Assembly: GCA_964383365.1 (NCBI GenBank)
Contig: CAYLHF010000048.1
Location: 1-17,505, forward strand
Origin: CAYLHF01 sp964383365
GTDB lineage: Bacteria > Bacteroidota > Rhodothermia > Rhodothermales > UBA10348
DNA length: 17,505 nt
Direction of reading: 5' to 3'
Notes under the pieces: model-generated
Database searches by the model: none
Told to the model about the DNA's origin: nothing
The model's input: the letters and a program-made list of their open reading frames with translations, nothing else
In this document: in pieces, positions 8,601 through 16,314 of the stretch
Position numbering within the stretch: the stretch's first letter is position 1
Layout: each line of letters starts with the position of its first letter
Program-made: the position numbers and the translations under genes

Positions 8601-9968
8601 AATAAGAACCGGCTGAAAAGCCTGTATACCCAGACGGTGAAGCGTTGGTGCACGGTTGAGCAGTACCGGTCGACCCTGAATTACTTTCTCCAGAATATCC
8701 CAGACATCGGATGTTCTACGGTCTACAACCTTCTTTGCACTCTTGACGGTTTTTACTATTCCTCGTTCTATCAGTTTGCGAATGATGAACGGCTTGAACA
8801 ACTCGACCGACATCTCCTTGGGTAGGCCGCACTGGTGAAGTTCCAGTTCGGGTCCAACGACAATCACCGACCGACCCGAATAGTCGACCCGTTTTCCGAG
8901 CAGGTTCTGACGGAACCGTCCCTGTTTCCCCTTGAGCATGTCCGAGAGCGACTTGAGCGCCCGGTTCGAATCAGAACGAACGGCATTCGCTTTGCGGGAA
9001 TTATCAAACAGCGAGTCGACGGCCTCCTGAAGCATACGCTTCTCGTTTCGGAGAATGACTTCTGGCGCCTTGATGTCGATGAGCCTCTTCAGACGATTAT
9101 TCCGAATGATAACTCTTCGATACAGATCGTTCAGGTCACTGGTAGCAAATCGACCGCCCTCCAGTGGAACCAGGGGCCGCAGCTCCGGCGGAATGACCGG
9201 AATCACCCTCATAACCATCCACTCAGGACGGTTCTCCATCCTCCGGTTCGCGTCCCTGAACGCCTCGGTTACAGCCAGTCGTTTGAGCGCTTCGGCCTTC
9301 CTTTGCTGGCTGGACTCGGTCTTGATCTGGAACCGCATCTGGATTGATAACGATGCCAGGTCCAATCGCGTCAACAGGTCTTCGACCGCCTCACCTCCGA
9401 TTTTGGCGATAAACTTTTCCGGATCATCGTCTTCGAGACGGTTGTTGTCGTCTCGGATCTGGTACAGGATATTAAAATACTCGTCTTCAGAGAGTAATTG
9501 TTTCTCCTCTATTCCCAGAGCTGCTGCAGCACCCGCCTGAACGACTACATAATTCTCATAGTATATAATCCGCTCGAGATCCTTGGATCTGATACCCAGG
9601 AGGTGTCCGATTTTGTTCGGAAGCGTCTTGAAATACCAGATATGCACCACGGGTACGCTGAGCGTGATATGTCCCATCCGCTCACGGCGTACCGATTTCT
9701 GGGTCACCTCGACGCCGCACCGGTCGCAGATAATGCCCTTGTATCGGATCCTCTTGTATTTACCACAATGGCATTCCCAGTCCTTCACGGGACCGAAAAT
9801 TTTCTCACAAAAGAGTCCGTCTTTTTCCGGTTTGAACGATCGATAATTGATCGTTTCCGGCTTCAGAACCTCACCGTATGAACGTTCCAGAATCGACTCC
9901 GGAGAGGCGAGACTGACAGTAATGTTGTTGAAGTTCTTCTTGATCTTCTGGGTCTTTCCGTACGGCAT
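5685..9968 (-). CDS. rpoC: RNA polymerase beta' subunit
   Basis: The beta' subunit of RNA polymerase (1427 aa), which carries the catalytic magnesium site of transcription. The N-terminal zinc ribbon has C66, C68, C81 and C84 (CHCGKYKR...CDRC). The active-site loop [12 protein letters not shown] has D474, D476 and D478. The second zinc site is C810, C884, C891 and C894 (HDC; [11 protein letters not shown]). The bridge-helix and trigger-loop regions lie near 880-960, with [25 protein letters not shown] present, and the C-terminal [17 protein letters not shown] block that meets omega is intact. The length matches Bacteroidota, not the split or inserted forms of other phyla. It is the last gene of the cluster, 74 bp after rpoB. 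ATG 9968 has no Shine-Dalgarno; the spacer before it is AT-rich, as is common in this phylum. No frameshift is seen. Confidence 0.99.
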   Translation of the reverse strand: [1427 protein letters not shown]

Positions 9969-10042
9969 ATTCGAACGCGTCGTTTAAATATCCTTGTGCT
10001 GAGCATCATTCCGATCGGCTTTCACCGCGCGTAGATGCGCTA

Positions 10043-13000
10043 TCAGTCCAGCGTTACCTCGAGGCCTAGCCCCTGTAGTTCTCGGACGAGTACATTGAAG
10101 CTCTCCGGCGTACCGGCTTCGGGCATATTTTCGCCCTTCACCACGCACTCGTACGCTTTCGAACGTCCCTGGACGTCGTCCGACTTGTACGTGAGCATCT
10201 CCTGAAGGACGTGCGACGCACCGTATGCATACATCGCCCACACCTCCATCTCCCCGAGCCGTTGTCCACCAAACTGAGCCTTACCACCGAGCGGCTGCTG
10301 GGTAATCAGGCTGTATGGTCCGATCGACCGGGCGTGAATCTTGTTTTCGACAAGATGGCTCAGCTTCAACATATAAATCTGTCCAACCGTCGTTTCCTGA
10401 TCGAATGGGGTACCCGTCCGTCCATCGTACAACTGGGTCCGTCCATCAACCGGAAGTCCAGCCTCAACCATGGCACCCGATACATCATCCGAAGACGCTC
10501 CATCAAAAATGGGAGTCGCGAAATTGGTACCAAGATGCTGTCCGGCCCAACCGAGCATCGTCTCGTATATCTGACCGAGATTCATTCTCGATGGCACTCC
10601 GAGTGGATTCAAGACTATATCAACAGACGTACCATCTTCAAGGAACGGCATATCTTCGGCAGGAACAATCTTTGCGACGACTCCCTTGTTTCCATGGCGA
10701 CCGGCCATTTTATCGCCGACCTGAAGCTTGCGTTTCTTGGCTACATAGACTTTGGCGAGCTGAACAATTCCCGGGGGAAGCTCATCGCCCATCTGGATTC
10801 TATGTTTTTCACGCTTCGAAATTCCGTCTATGTTTTTGAATTGCTTCTCGTAATTCCGAATCAGCGTCTTCACCTTCAGATTCACTTCGTCGTCGGCGGT
10901 GAAACTCACACCCGGATCGAGCTGCAGCGGCGTGACTTCTTCGAATGCATTTTTCTTGATGACAGCGCCTTCGGTGACGAGCACCTTGCCCTGTCTGTCG
11001 ACAAAGTCTTTCGCCTTCTTCCCTTCCAGGGCATCCGAAAATTTCGTCCAGAAGCCCTCGTTCAATTCCCGCATACTCAACTCGAAATCATGATCGATCT
11101 CTGCGAGACGCTTGGTTTCCTGCTTTTTGGACGCAGGATCCAGCTTCCTGCGACTGAACAACTTCGTGTCAATCACGACTCCCTTCATTCCCGGAGGAGC
11201 TTTCAGAGAGGCATCCTTGACGTCGCCGGCCTTGTCACCGAAAATAGCACGGAGTAGTTTTTCTTCCGGAGTCGGGTCGGATTCGCCCTTCGGGGTGATC
11301 TTTCCAACGATGATATCGCCCGCTTTGACTTCTGCTCCGATTCGAATAATTCCCCGCTCATCGAGGTCCTTGGTCGCCTCTTCCGATACATTGGGTATTT
11401 CCCGAGTGAGTTCCTCCTCCCCACGCTTCGTGTCACGAACCTGAAGCTCGAATTCCTGAATATGTATCGATGTATAAATGTCTTCAGACACCACACGCTC
11501 CGAGATTACAATGGCATCCTCAAAGTTGTATCCGCGCCATGGCATGAAGGCAACAAGCACATTCCGACCGAGAGCAAGTTCGCCCTTATCGGTGGAGAAA
11601 CCATCGGTAAGAATCGTGTTTTTCTTTACCCGCTGTCCGACTTTCACGATCGGATGCTGATTAACACATGTATCCTGATTGGTTCTTCTGAACTTTGTCA
11701 GTTCGTATGTTACTGAAGAGTCACCAAACGAGAGCGCCTCTTCTTCTGGCGTTCGATCGTATTTGATGGTAATGGTCCGACCGTCCACATAGTCAACGAC
11801 ACCGTCCCCTTCCGAAACAAGAACAGCCCTCGAATCCCTGGCTACGCGGCCTTCAAGACCGGTTCCTACGAGGGGTGCTTCTGCTCGTAAAAGCGGTACC
11901 GCCTGGCGCTGCATGTTTGAACCCATCAGCGCGCGGTTGGCATCGTCATGTTCGAGAAATGGAATCAGGCTGGCTGCAGGCGATACGATCTGATTCGGAC
12001 CGACGTCCATATACTGAACTTCGTTCGGCTCGATGATCGGAAAATCGCCCCGGTGCCTACACTTGACGTACGCGTTGACAAATCGGCTCTTTTCATCGAG
12101 CGGTGCGTTCGCCTGTGCAATGATAGCCTCATCCTCTTCCTCCGCTGTCAGGAACCGGATCTTGTTGGATACCTTTCCTTTTCTGACAACGCGATACGGT
12201 GTCTCGATGAATCCGTATGAATTGATTCGCGCGTGCACACAGAGAGACGATATGAGTCCGATGTTCGGACCTTCCGGTGTTTCAATCGGACACAGACGAC
12301 CGTAGTGCGTATAGTGAACGTCACGCACCTCGAATCCTGCGCGTTCACGGGTCAGACCACCCGGACCGAGAGCAGACATGCGACGCTTATGCGTCAACTC
12401 AGCCAGTGGATTCGTCTGATCCATGAACTGACTGAGCTGATTGGTGCCAAAAAATGTATTGATTACACTCGAGACCGTCCGTGCGTTGACCAAATCCTGG
12501 GGAGTAAACTTTTCAGCATCCCTCAAATTCATCCGCTCCTTGATGGTCCGTGCCATTCGTGCAAGGCCCAGTGAGAACTGTGCTGCAAGCTGCTCGCCCA
12601 CTGAACGAACGCGGCGATTTCCGAGGTGATCGATATCGTCAACGGTACTGCGGCCGTTCTGCAACATGATCAGCTCGGTAATGATAGCGATGATATCATC
12701 CCGCGTCAGTGTGAGTCGATCCATCGACTCTTTCAGTTTCAGACGAGCGTTGATGCGATATCGCCCTACCTCTCCAAGATCATACCGCTTCTCGCTGAAG
12801 AACAGCCTCTCGAGAACACCACGTGCCGTTTCAATATCCGGCGCTTCTGTGCCTCTTAGTGTGAGGTATAAATACTCCAGTGCCTCTTCTTCCGAGTGCG
12901 TTGGATCCCGTTTGATCGTGTTGAGCAGCGTCGCCTTATCCAGGGCGGAATCGTCGTCGCTGTGGTCACGAACCAGGTAAACCGTGGTAATCCCGGCTTC

Positions 13001-13873
13001 CTTGAGTTTGTCGTAATCGGCCTCTTCCAACTCGTGCTGAGCCGGTAGAATGATCTCTCTTTCCTTTCTCTCTTCGAGAACTTCTCCGGTATCCTCGTCA
13101 ACGACTTCCGTCATGCGCTCGACAGAGACCGTAGCTGCGAGATTTCGCCCGATGCATTTCGCGTATCCTTTCTTTGTCTTGACGGATGCAGTATCGGCAA
13201 GGTCAAAGAGTTGTACGATCTCCCCATTCGTGGAGTAGCCGAGAGCCCGTAGAAGCGTCGTAACGGGCAGTTTCTTCTTCCGATCGATATAAGCCCACAT
13301 CTGGTTACTCACATCGGTAGAGAACTCGATCCAGGACCCCCTGAACGGGATGACCCGAGCCGAATACAACTCGGTACCGTTCGGATGGACACTCTGGCCG
13401 AAGAATACGCCAGGACTCCGATGAAGCTGCGACACCACGACTCGCTCGGCACCATTGATGACAAACGTCCCCCGATTCGTCATGAACGGCAGATTCCCGA
13501 GATAGACTTCCTGCTCAATGGCCTCCTCGGCCTCATCCTCGTCTTCGTCCTCCTTGCTCGAAAGACGCAACTTCGCCTTCAGAGGTACGGAATAGCTCAG
13601 ACCCTGTGCAATACATTCCTCCACGGAATGCTTGGGCGTATCCAGTCCGAAGTGGATGAACTCCAGCGTATATCTTTCCCTGCTATCCTGGATCGGAAAA
13701 TGTTCCAGAAAGACTGACTGCAGTCCCGTACGCTGCCGTTCTTCCGGCGGAATGTGGTCCTGGACGAAATCGTGGAAAGATTTCAGCTGAACATCCAGAA
13801 AATCCGGATAGTCGTGCACGGTGCGAATGCGCGCAAAGCTTTTTCGCTGTCGATGTCCTTTGACAGTGGGCAT
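10043..13873 (-). CDS. rpoB: RNA polymerase beta subunit
   Basis: The beta subunit of RNA polymerase (1276 aa). All core blocks are present: GAERVVVSQLHRSPG; the rifampicin pocket at about 480-505; YTHYGRLCPIETPEGPNIGLI; DGFSTDKGELALGRN; KMAGRHGNKGVV with K1055 and K1063 (E. coli K1065 and K1073); and GQRLGEMEVWAMYAYGA near the C terminus. In the rifampicin pocket D485, H495 and S500 (E. coli D516, H526, S531) are wild type, while A491 stands where E. coli has S522. That variant is usual for Bacteroidota, so drug sensitivity is expected. An acidic stretch (about 108-117) sits in the lobe. The start ATG 13873 gives the normal N terminus. The gene follows rplL after a 151-bp spacer with a strong hairpin, so its expression relative to rplL is probably reduced. 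Confidence 0.99.
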   Translation of the reverse strand: MPTVKGHRQRKSFARIRTVHDYPDFLDVQLKSFHDFVQDHIPPEERQRTGLQSVFLEHFPIQDSRERYTLEFIHFGLDTPKHSVEECIAQGLSYSVPLKAKLRLSSKEDEDEDEAEEAIEQEVYLGNLPFMTNRGTFVINGAERVVVSQLHRSPGVFFGQSVHPNGTELYSARVIPFRGSWIEFSTDVSNQMWAYIDRKKKLPVTTLLRALGYSTNGEIVQLFDLADTASVKTKKGYAKCIGRNLAATVSVERMTEVVDEDTGEVLEERKEREIILPAQHELEEADYDKLKEAGITTVYLVRDHSDDDSALDKATLLNTIKRDPTHSEEEALEYLYLTLRGTEAPDIETARGVLERLFFSEKRYDLGEVGRYRINARLKLKESMDRLTLTRDDIIAIITELIMLQNGRSTVDDIDHLGNRRVRSVGEQLAAQFSLGLARMARTIKERMNLRDAEKFTPQDLVNARTVSSVINTFFGTNQLSQFMDQTNPLAELTHKRRMSALGPGGLTRERAGFEVRDVHYTHYGRLCPIETPEGPNIGLISSLCVHARINSYGFIETPYRVVRKGKVSNKIRFLTAEEEDEAIIAQANAPLDEKSRFVNAYVKCRHRGDFPIIEPNEVQYMDVGPNQIVSPAASLIPFLEHDDANRALMGSNMQRQAVPLLRAEAPLVGTGLEGRVARDSRAVLVSEGDGVVDYVDGRTITIKYDRTPEEEALSFGDSSVTYELTKFRRTNQDTCVNQHPIVKVGQRVKKNTILTDGFSTDKGELALGRNVLVAFMPWRGYNFEDAIVISERVVSEDIYTSIHIQEFELQVRDTKRGEEELTREIPNVSEEATKDLDERGIIRIGAEVKAGDIIVGKITPKGESDPTPEEKLLRAIFGDKAGDVKDASLKAPPGMKGVVIDTKLFSRRKLDPASKKQETKRLAEIDHDFELSMRELNEGFWTKFSDALEGKKAKDFVDRQGKVLVTEGAVIKKNAFEEVTPLQLDPGVSFTADDEVNLKVKTLIRNYEKQFKNIDGISKREKHRIQMGDELPPGIVQLAKVYVAKKRKLQVGDKMAGRHGNKGVVAKIVPAEDMPFLEDGTSVDIVLNPLGVPSRMNLGQIYETMLGWAGQHLGTNFATPIFDGASSDDVSGAMVEAGLPVDGRTQLYDGRTGTPFDQETTVGQIYMLKLSHLVENKIHARSIGPYSLITQQPLGGKAQFGGQRLGEMEVWAMYAYGASHVLQEMLTYKSDDVQGRSKAYECVVKGENMPEAGTPESFNVLVRELQGLGLEVTLD

Positions 13874-13924
13874 AATTCAGGCGATTACCGTGAATGGAAA
13901 TAGGAGGCAGAAATTTGGACGGAT

Positions 13925-13948
13925 CGGCGTGCTACTGATGAAGCGCCG
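13925..13948 (-). promoter_or_regulatory. Second small hairpin in the rplL-rpoB spacer
   Basis: CGGCG (13925-13929) and CGCCG (13944-13948) pair across a 14-nt loop, starting 3 nt after the stronger hairpin at 13952-13976 on the minus strand. It could take part in alternative folding with it. The stem is short, so support is weak. Confidence 0.25.
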
Positions 13949-13951
13949 AAA

Positions 13952-13976
13952 GCCGACCCTGAAAAACAGGGTCGGC
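13952..13976 (-). terminator. Strong hairpin between rplL and rpoB (candidate attenuator)
   Basis: GCCGACCCTG (13952-13961) and CAGGGTCGGC (13967-13976) are perfect 10-bp arms around a 5-base loop (TTTTT on the minus strand). It is followed on that strand by TTTCGG. It lies 48 nt past the rplL stop and 78 nt before rpoB. E. coli has a partial terminator and an RNase III site in the same gap, which lets rplL exceed rpoB. The short T-run here suggests partial rather than full termination. Confidence 0.65.
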
Positions 13977-14024
13977 ACCGGCCATCAACGCATGGATTCG
14001 TCCGCTTCAGCATGCGAGAGGTCC

Positions 14025-14402
14025 TTACTTGAGTTCTACGCCAGCTCCGGCCTCCTCAAGTTTGGCTTTCATCTGGTCTGCCTCATCTTTACTGACGGCT
14101 TCTTTGATCGTGCTAGGCGCACCATCAACCAGTTCCTTCGCTTCCTTGAGGCCGAGTCCGGTCAGGGCACGAACCTCCTTGATGACGTTGATTTTCTTCT
14201 CGCCAATTGACGCGAGAACAACGTCAAACTCAGTCTGCTCTTCGGCAGCTGCCGCTCCGTCGCCACCGGCAGGACCGGCGATTGCAACCGCTGCTGCTGC
14301 AGGCTTGATGCCATACTCCTCTTCGAGAAGCGTCGCCAGTTCGCTGGCTTCCTTGATGGTGAGTCCTACGAGCTCTTCTGCAATTTTTTTGATGTCAGCC
14401 AT
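14025..14402 (-). CDS. rplL: 50S ribosomal protein L7/L12
   Basis: Stalk protein L7/L12 (125 aa), present in multiple copies on L10 and used to recruit translation GTPases. The N-terminal dimerisation helices lie at 1-32 (MADIKKIAEELVGLTIKEAS). An Ala/Gly-rich hinge follows at about 34-56. The C-terminal factor-binding domain holds EFDVVLASIGEKKINVIKEVR and GLGLKEAKELVDGAP. The ATG start is certain from the family. Unlike most genes in this cluster it has an AGGAG upstream, 13 nt before ATG (slightly long), inside a purine-rich leader after a nested hairpin. This fits the need to make several L12 per L10. It is 72 bp downstream of rplJ and part of the same transcript. Confidence 0.99.
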   Translation of the reverse strand: MADIKKIAEELVGLTIKEASELATLLEEEYGIKPAAAAVAIAGPAGGDGAAAAEEQTEFDVVLASIGEKKINVIKEVRALTGLGLKEAKELVDGAPSTIKEAVSKDEADQMKAKLEEAGAGVELK

Positions 14403-14420
14403 TTTTCTTTGTTTGCTCCT

Positions 14421-14452
14421 GCAACGGTCTGTGTCCTCCAGGACTGCGTTGC
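14421..14452 (-). promoter_or_regulatory. Nested hairpin in the rplJ-rplL spacer
   Basis: Outer arms GCAACG (14421-14426) and CGTTGC (14447-14452) enclose an inner stem GTCC (14433-14436) / GGAC (14441-14444) with a 4-nt loop. It ends about 19 nt before the rplL ATG, leaving the AGGAG and the A-rich leader single-stranded. It probably shapes rplL translation or mRNA stability. No T-run follows, so it is not a terminator. Confidence 0.5.
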
Positions 14453-14474
14453 GATTTATGGTTATGAGAACGAA

Positions 14475-15002
14475 TTAATCTTCCTTTTCTGAAATCGTCT
14501 TGATAGCGCCCACCAGGTTGCTTCCCTGGGCCTCCAGTGCTCCAACAACATTGGTAACAGGAGACATGAGTAGAGAGATGATCTCGCCCAGAAGCTCGGT
14601 TTTCGATTTGAGTCGGGCCAGCGCATCCAGCGCAGTTTCATCATAAACGGCACCTTCCACACTGGCACCCTTGAGTGCCGGAAGCTCCGTTTTCATGTCT
14701 TCCAGGAACTTCTTGATCACCCGGGCCGGCGAGGACGGTTCTTCCGAAAAAGCAACTGCCGTCGGTCCAGCCAGCTTGTCATAAAGCTCGTCGTATCCAC
14801 CAAGCCGCTCCATCGCGAGCTTGAGGAGCGTATTCTTGACCACTTTGTACTCGACACCCATCTCCCGGAACTTGTCTCTGAGGATCGTTGCCTGTTCTAC
14901 CGTAAGTCCTGAATAATTGGTCAGGTAAATGGTCGGCGTCTGCTCCAGCTTTTCAGCCAGCACATCGATTGCCGCCACTTTCTGTTCTTTGGTCATCGCC
15001 AT
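14475..15002 (-). CDS. rplJ: 50S ribosomal protein L10
   Basis: Stalk base protein L10 (175 aa). It binds 23S rRNA near L11 and carries L12 dimers on its C-terminal helix. Family features are the N-terminal KEQKVAAIDVLAEKLEQ, YLTNYSGLTVEQATILRDKFRE, YKVVKNTLLKLAM and GPTAVAF blocks. A C-terminal helix (about 150-172, including VTNVVGALEAQGSNLVGAIKTI) offers the L12 sites. The length is normal. The ATG start agrees with the family; the leader (TTTGAGATAGAATC) has no good Shine-Dalgarno. It lies 50 bp after rplA and 72 bp before rplL. In other bacteria the L10-L12 complex represses its own mRNA. A UUCG hairpin is present in the short leader, but I cannot show the full L10 site. Confidence 0.98.
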   Translation of the reverse strand: MAMTKEQKVAAIDVLAEKLEQTPTIYLTNYSGLTVEQATILRDKFREMGVEYKVVKNTLLKLAMERLGGYDELYDKLAGPTAVAFSEEPSSPARVIKKFLEDMKTELPALKGASVEGAVYDETALDALARLKSKTELLGEIISLLMSPVTNVVGALEAQGSNLVGAIKTISEKED

Positions 15003-15022
15003 GATTCTATCTCAAATTCTGC

Positions 15023-15034
15023 GCCCCGAAGGGC
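15023..15034 (-). promoter_or_regulatory. UUCG tetraloop hairpin in the rplJ leader
   Basis: On the minus strand GCCC-TTCG-GGGC forms a 4-bp stem with a stable UUCG loop, 20 nt before the rplJ ATG. It is placed where an L10 autoregulatory leader would lie, but it is small and the known kink-turn features are not evident. Confidence 0.3.
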
Positions 15035-15052
15035 TCGTAAGCAAAAGGATTC

Positions 15053-15763
15053 CTATCGGAGACTACCGAGAACGCCGCTTCGGTCCAGAGGGATGCCAGG
15101 ACTCATCGTCGATGAGAGCGTGATGGACCGGACGTACGTGCCCTTCGTGGACGCCGGTCGAAGCCTCATTACTTCTCGAAGGAACGCATCGGCGTTATCG
15201 CGCAACTGCTCCTCCGAAAAGGATGCCTTGCCGATTGCAGAATGCAGTATCCCAAATTTGTCTACCCTGAAGTCGATTTTTCCGGCTTTGACATCCTTGA
15301 CCGCGTCGGCGATATCCATCGTGACCGTTCCGCTCTTCGGGTTCGGCATCAGACCACGGGGGCCAAGCACACGGCCGAGACGACCAACCTTCGCCATGAC
15401 GTCGGGAGTGGCAATGAGGACATCAAAGTCCGTCCATCCCTGTTTTTGAATTTTTTCGACGTAGTCGTCCAAGCCCACATGATCGGCTCCGGCTTCTGTT
15501 GCCTCAGCCTGCTTGCTTTCATTGGCAAGCACGAGGACTCTGACTTCCTTTCCGGTGCCGTGCGGAAGCGCGACCGTACCCCGAACCATCTGATCGGCGT
15601 GCCGCGGATCAACGCCGAGACGCACATCAATATCTATAGACTCATCGAATTTGGCACTCGCCATTTTCTTGAGTACCTCGACGGCATCGACCATTCCGAG
15701 AGGACCATCTGCTGCATCGAGGAGTTCGCGGCCTGCGCGATATCTCTTTCCTTTCTTTCCCAT
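15053..15763 (-). CDS. rplA: 50S ribosomal protein L1
   Basis: L1 (236 aa) forms the mobile stalk at the tRNA exit site and in many bacteria represses translation of its own operon. Visible blocks are the basic start MGKKGKRYR, FDESIDIDVRLGVDPRHADQ, VALPHGTGK (RNA contact), GPRGLMPNPKSGTVT and the C-terminal YVRSITLSSTMSPGIPLD. There is a short extra tail (about ten residues) beyond the usual end. The ATG at 15763 follows a 102-bp gap from rplK. That gap is too long for translational coupling and contains a hairpin nearly identical to the one before rplK (see the operator entries), which suggests that L1 controls this gene directly. Confidence 0.98.
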   Translation of the reverse strand: MGKKGKRYRAGRELLDAADGPLGMVDAVEVLKKMASAKFDESIDIDVRLGVDPRHADQMVRGTVALPHGTGKEVRVLVLANESKQAEATEAGADHVGLDDYVEKIQKQGWTDFDVLIATPDVMAKVGRLGRVLGPRGLMPNPKSGTVTMDIADAVKDVKAGKIDFRVDKFGILHSAIGKASFSEEQLRDNADAFLREVMRLRPASTKGTYVRSITLSSTMSPGIPLDRSGVLGSLR

Positions 15764-15778
15764 GATATACAGGATCTT

Positions 15779-15821
15779 TGCGGTTCAAACGCCAGCCATC
15801 TCTCTTGACCCGGCTCCCGCA
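15779..15821 (-). promoter_or_regulatory. Candidate L1-binding operator before rplA
   Basis: Minus-strand RNA: UGCGG (15821-15817) pairs with CCGCA (15783-15779). Next comes an asymmetric internal loop, GA on the 5' side and GUUUGAA on the 3' side (15790-15784). Then GCC (15814-15812) pairs with GGC (15793-15791) under an 18-nt loop. The motif ends 15 nt before the ATG of rplA. Its two halves (GCGGGAGCC and TGGCGTTTGAACCGCA) repeat those before rplK with one mismatch in 25 bases. Two helices around an asymmetric loop with GGGAG and UUGAA recall the L1 site of 23S rRNA. Confidence 0.65.
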
Positions 15822-15865
15822 CGTGTGTAAATGTTGAGCAAAACGTTTGTCGATACGTTCTGCAA

Positions 15866-16306
15866 TCAGGCTTTTGTGGGTGCTCCCTTTACCTTTATTC
15901 CCATTGAACGGGCTGTGCCTGCTATCATGGCAGCACCTTGATCCAGGTCGAAGGCGTTAAGATCTTCCATTTTCTGCTCGGCGATATCTCTGCACTGGTC
16001 CCATGTAACAGTACCAACATGCATGCGGAGCGGATCAGCAGCGCCCGACTGAATCTTGGCTGCCGTCTTCAAGAGAACCGCTGCCGGCGGACTCTTGACG
16101 ATGAAAGAGAACGACTTGTCAGCATATACCGTTATAACCACGGGAAGCAGCAAACCCATACGATCCTGTGTCGCAGCATTGAACTGCTTACAGAATTCCA
16201 TGATGTTTACGCCATGCTGACCCAGGGCGGGTCCAATTGGAGGTGCAGGATTTGCCTGCCCGGCTTTTATCTGAAGCTTGATATAGCCGTCTATCTTTTT
16301 TGCCAT
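15866..16306 (-). CDS. rplK: 50S ribosomal protein L11
   Basis: L11 (146 aa) binds the GTPase-associated centre of 23S rRNA with L10. The start is taken at ATG 16306 (MAKKIDGYIKLQIKAGQ), the universal L11 N terminus; a reading frame open six codons further upstream (ATG 16324) is not family sequence and would run into the leader hairpin. The NTD has the proline-rich PAPPIGPALGQHGVNIMEFCKQFN block. The rRNA-binding CTD has KSPPAAVLLKTAAKIQSGA, VTWDQCRDIAEQKMEDLNAFDLD and AGTARSMGIKV. The gene is 145 bp after nusG and heads the L11-L1 pair. No Shine-Dalgarno is seen; a candidate L1 operator ends 8 nt upstream, so repressor binding would block initiation. Confidence 0.98.
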   Translation of the reverse strand: MAKKIDGYIKLQIKAGQANPAPPIGPALGQHGVNIMEFCKQFNAATQDRMGLLLPVVITVYADKSFSFIVKSPPAAVLLKTAAKIQSGAADPLRMHVGTVTWDQCRDIAEQKMEDLNAFDLDQGAAMIAGTARSMGIKVKGAPTKA

Positions 16307-16314
16307 ACAGTCGG

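Noticed and set aside
9969..10042. Short GCGC/GCGC repeat in the rpoB-rpoC spacer
   Set aside because: A 4-bp stem in a 74-bp spacer is expected by chance; no further support.
10211..11257. Long plus-strand open frame (348 codons) opposite rpoB
   Set aside because: It lies wholly inside the highly conserved rpoB gene on the opposite strand. Its product has no recognisable domain and is rich in unlikely residue runs. The frame is open only because of rpoB codon use.
11860..12640. Possible rifampicin-resistance change at A491 (E. coli S522) in RpoB
   Set aside because: Alanine here is the usual state in Bacteroidota, and D485, H495 and S500 are wild type, so it is a lineage marker and not evidence of resistance.
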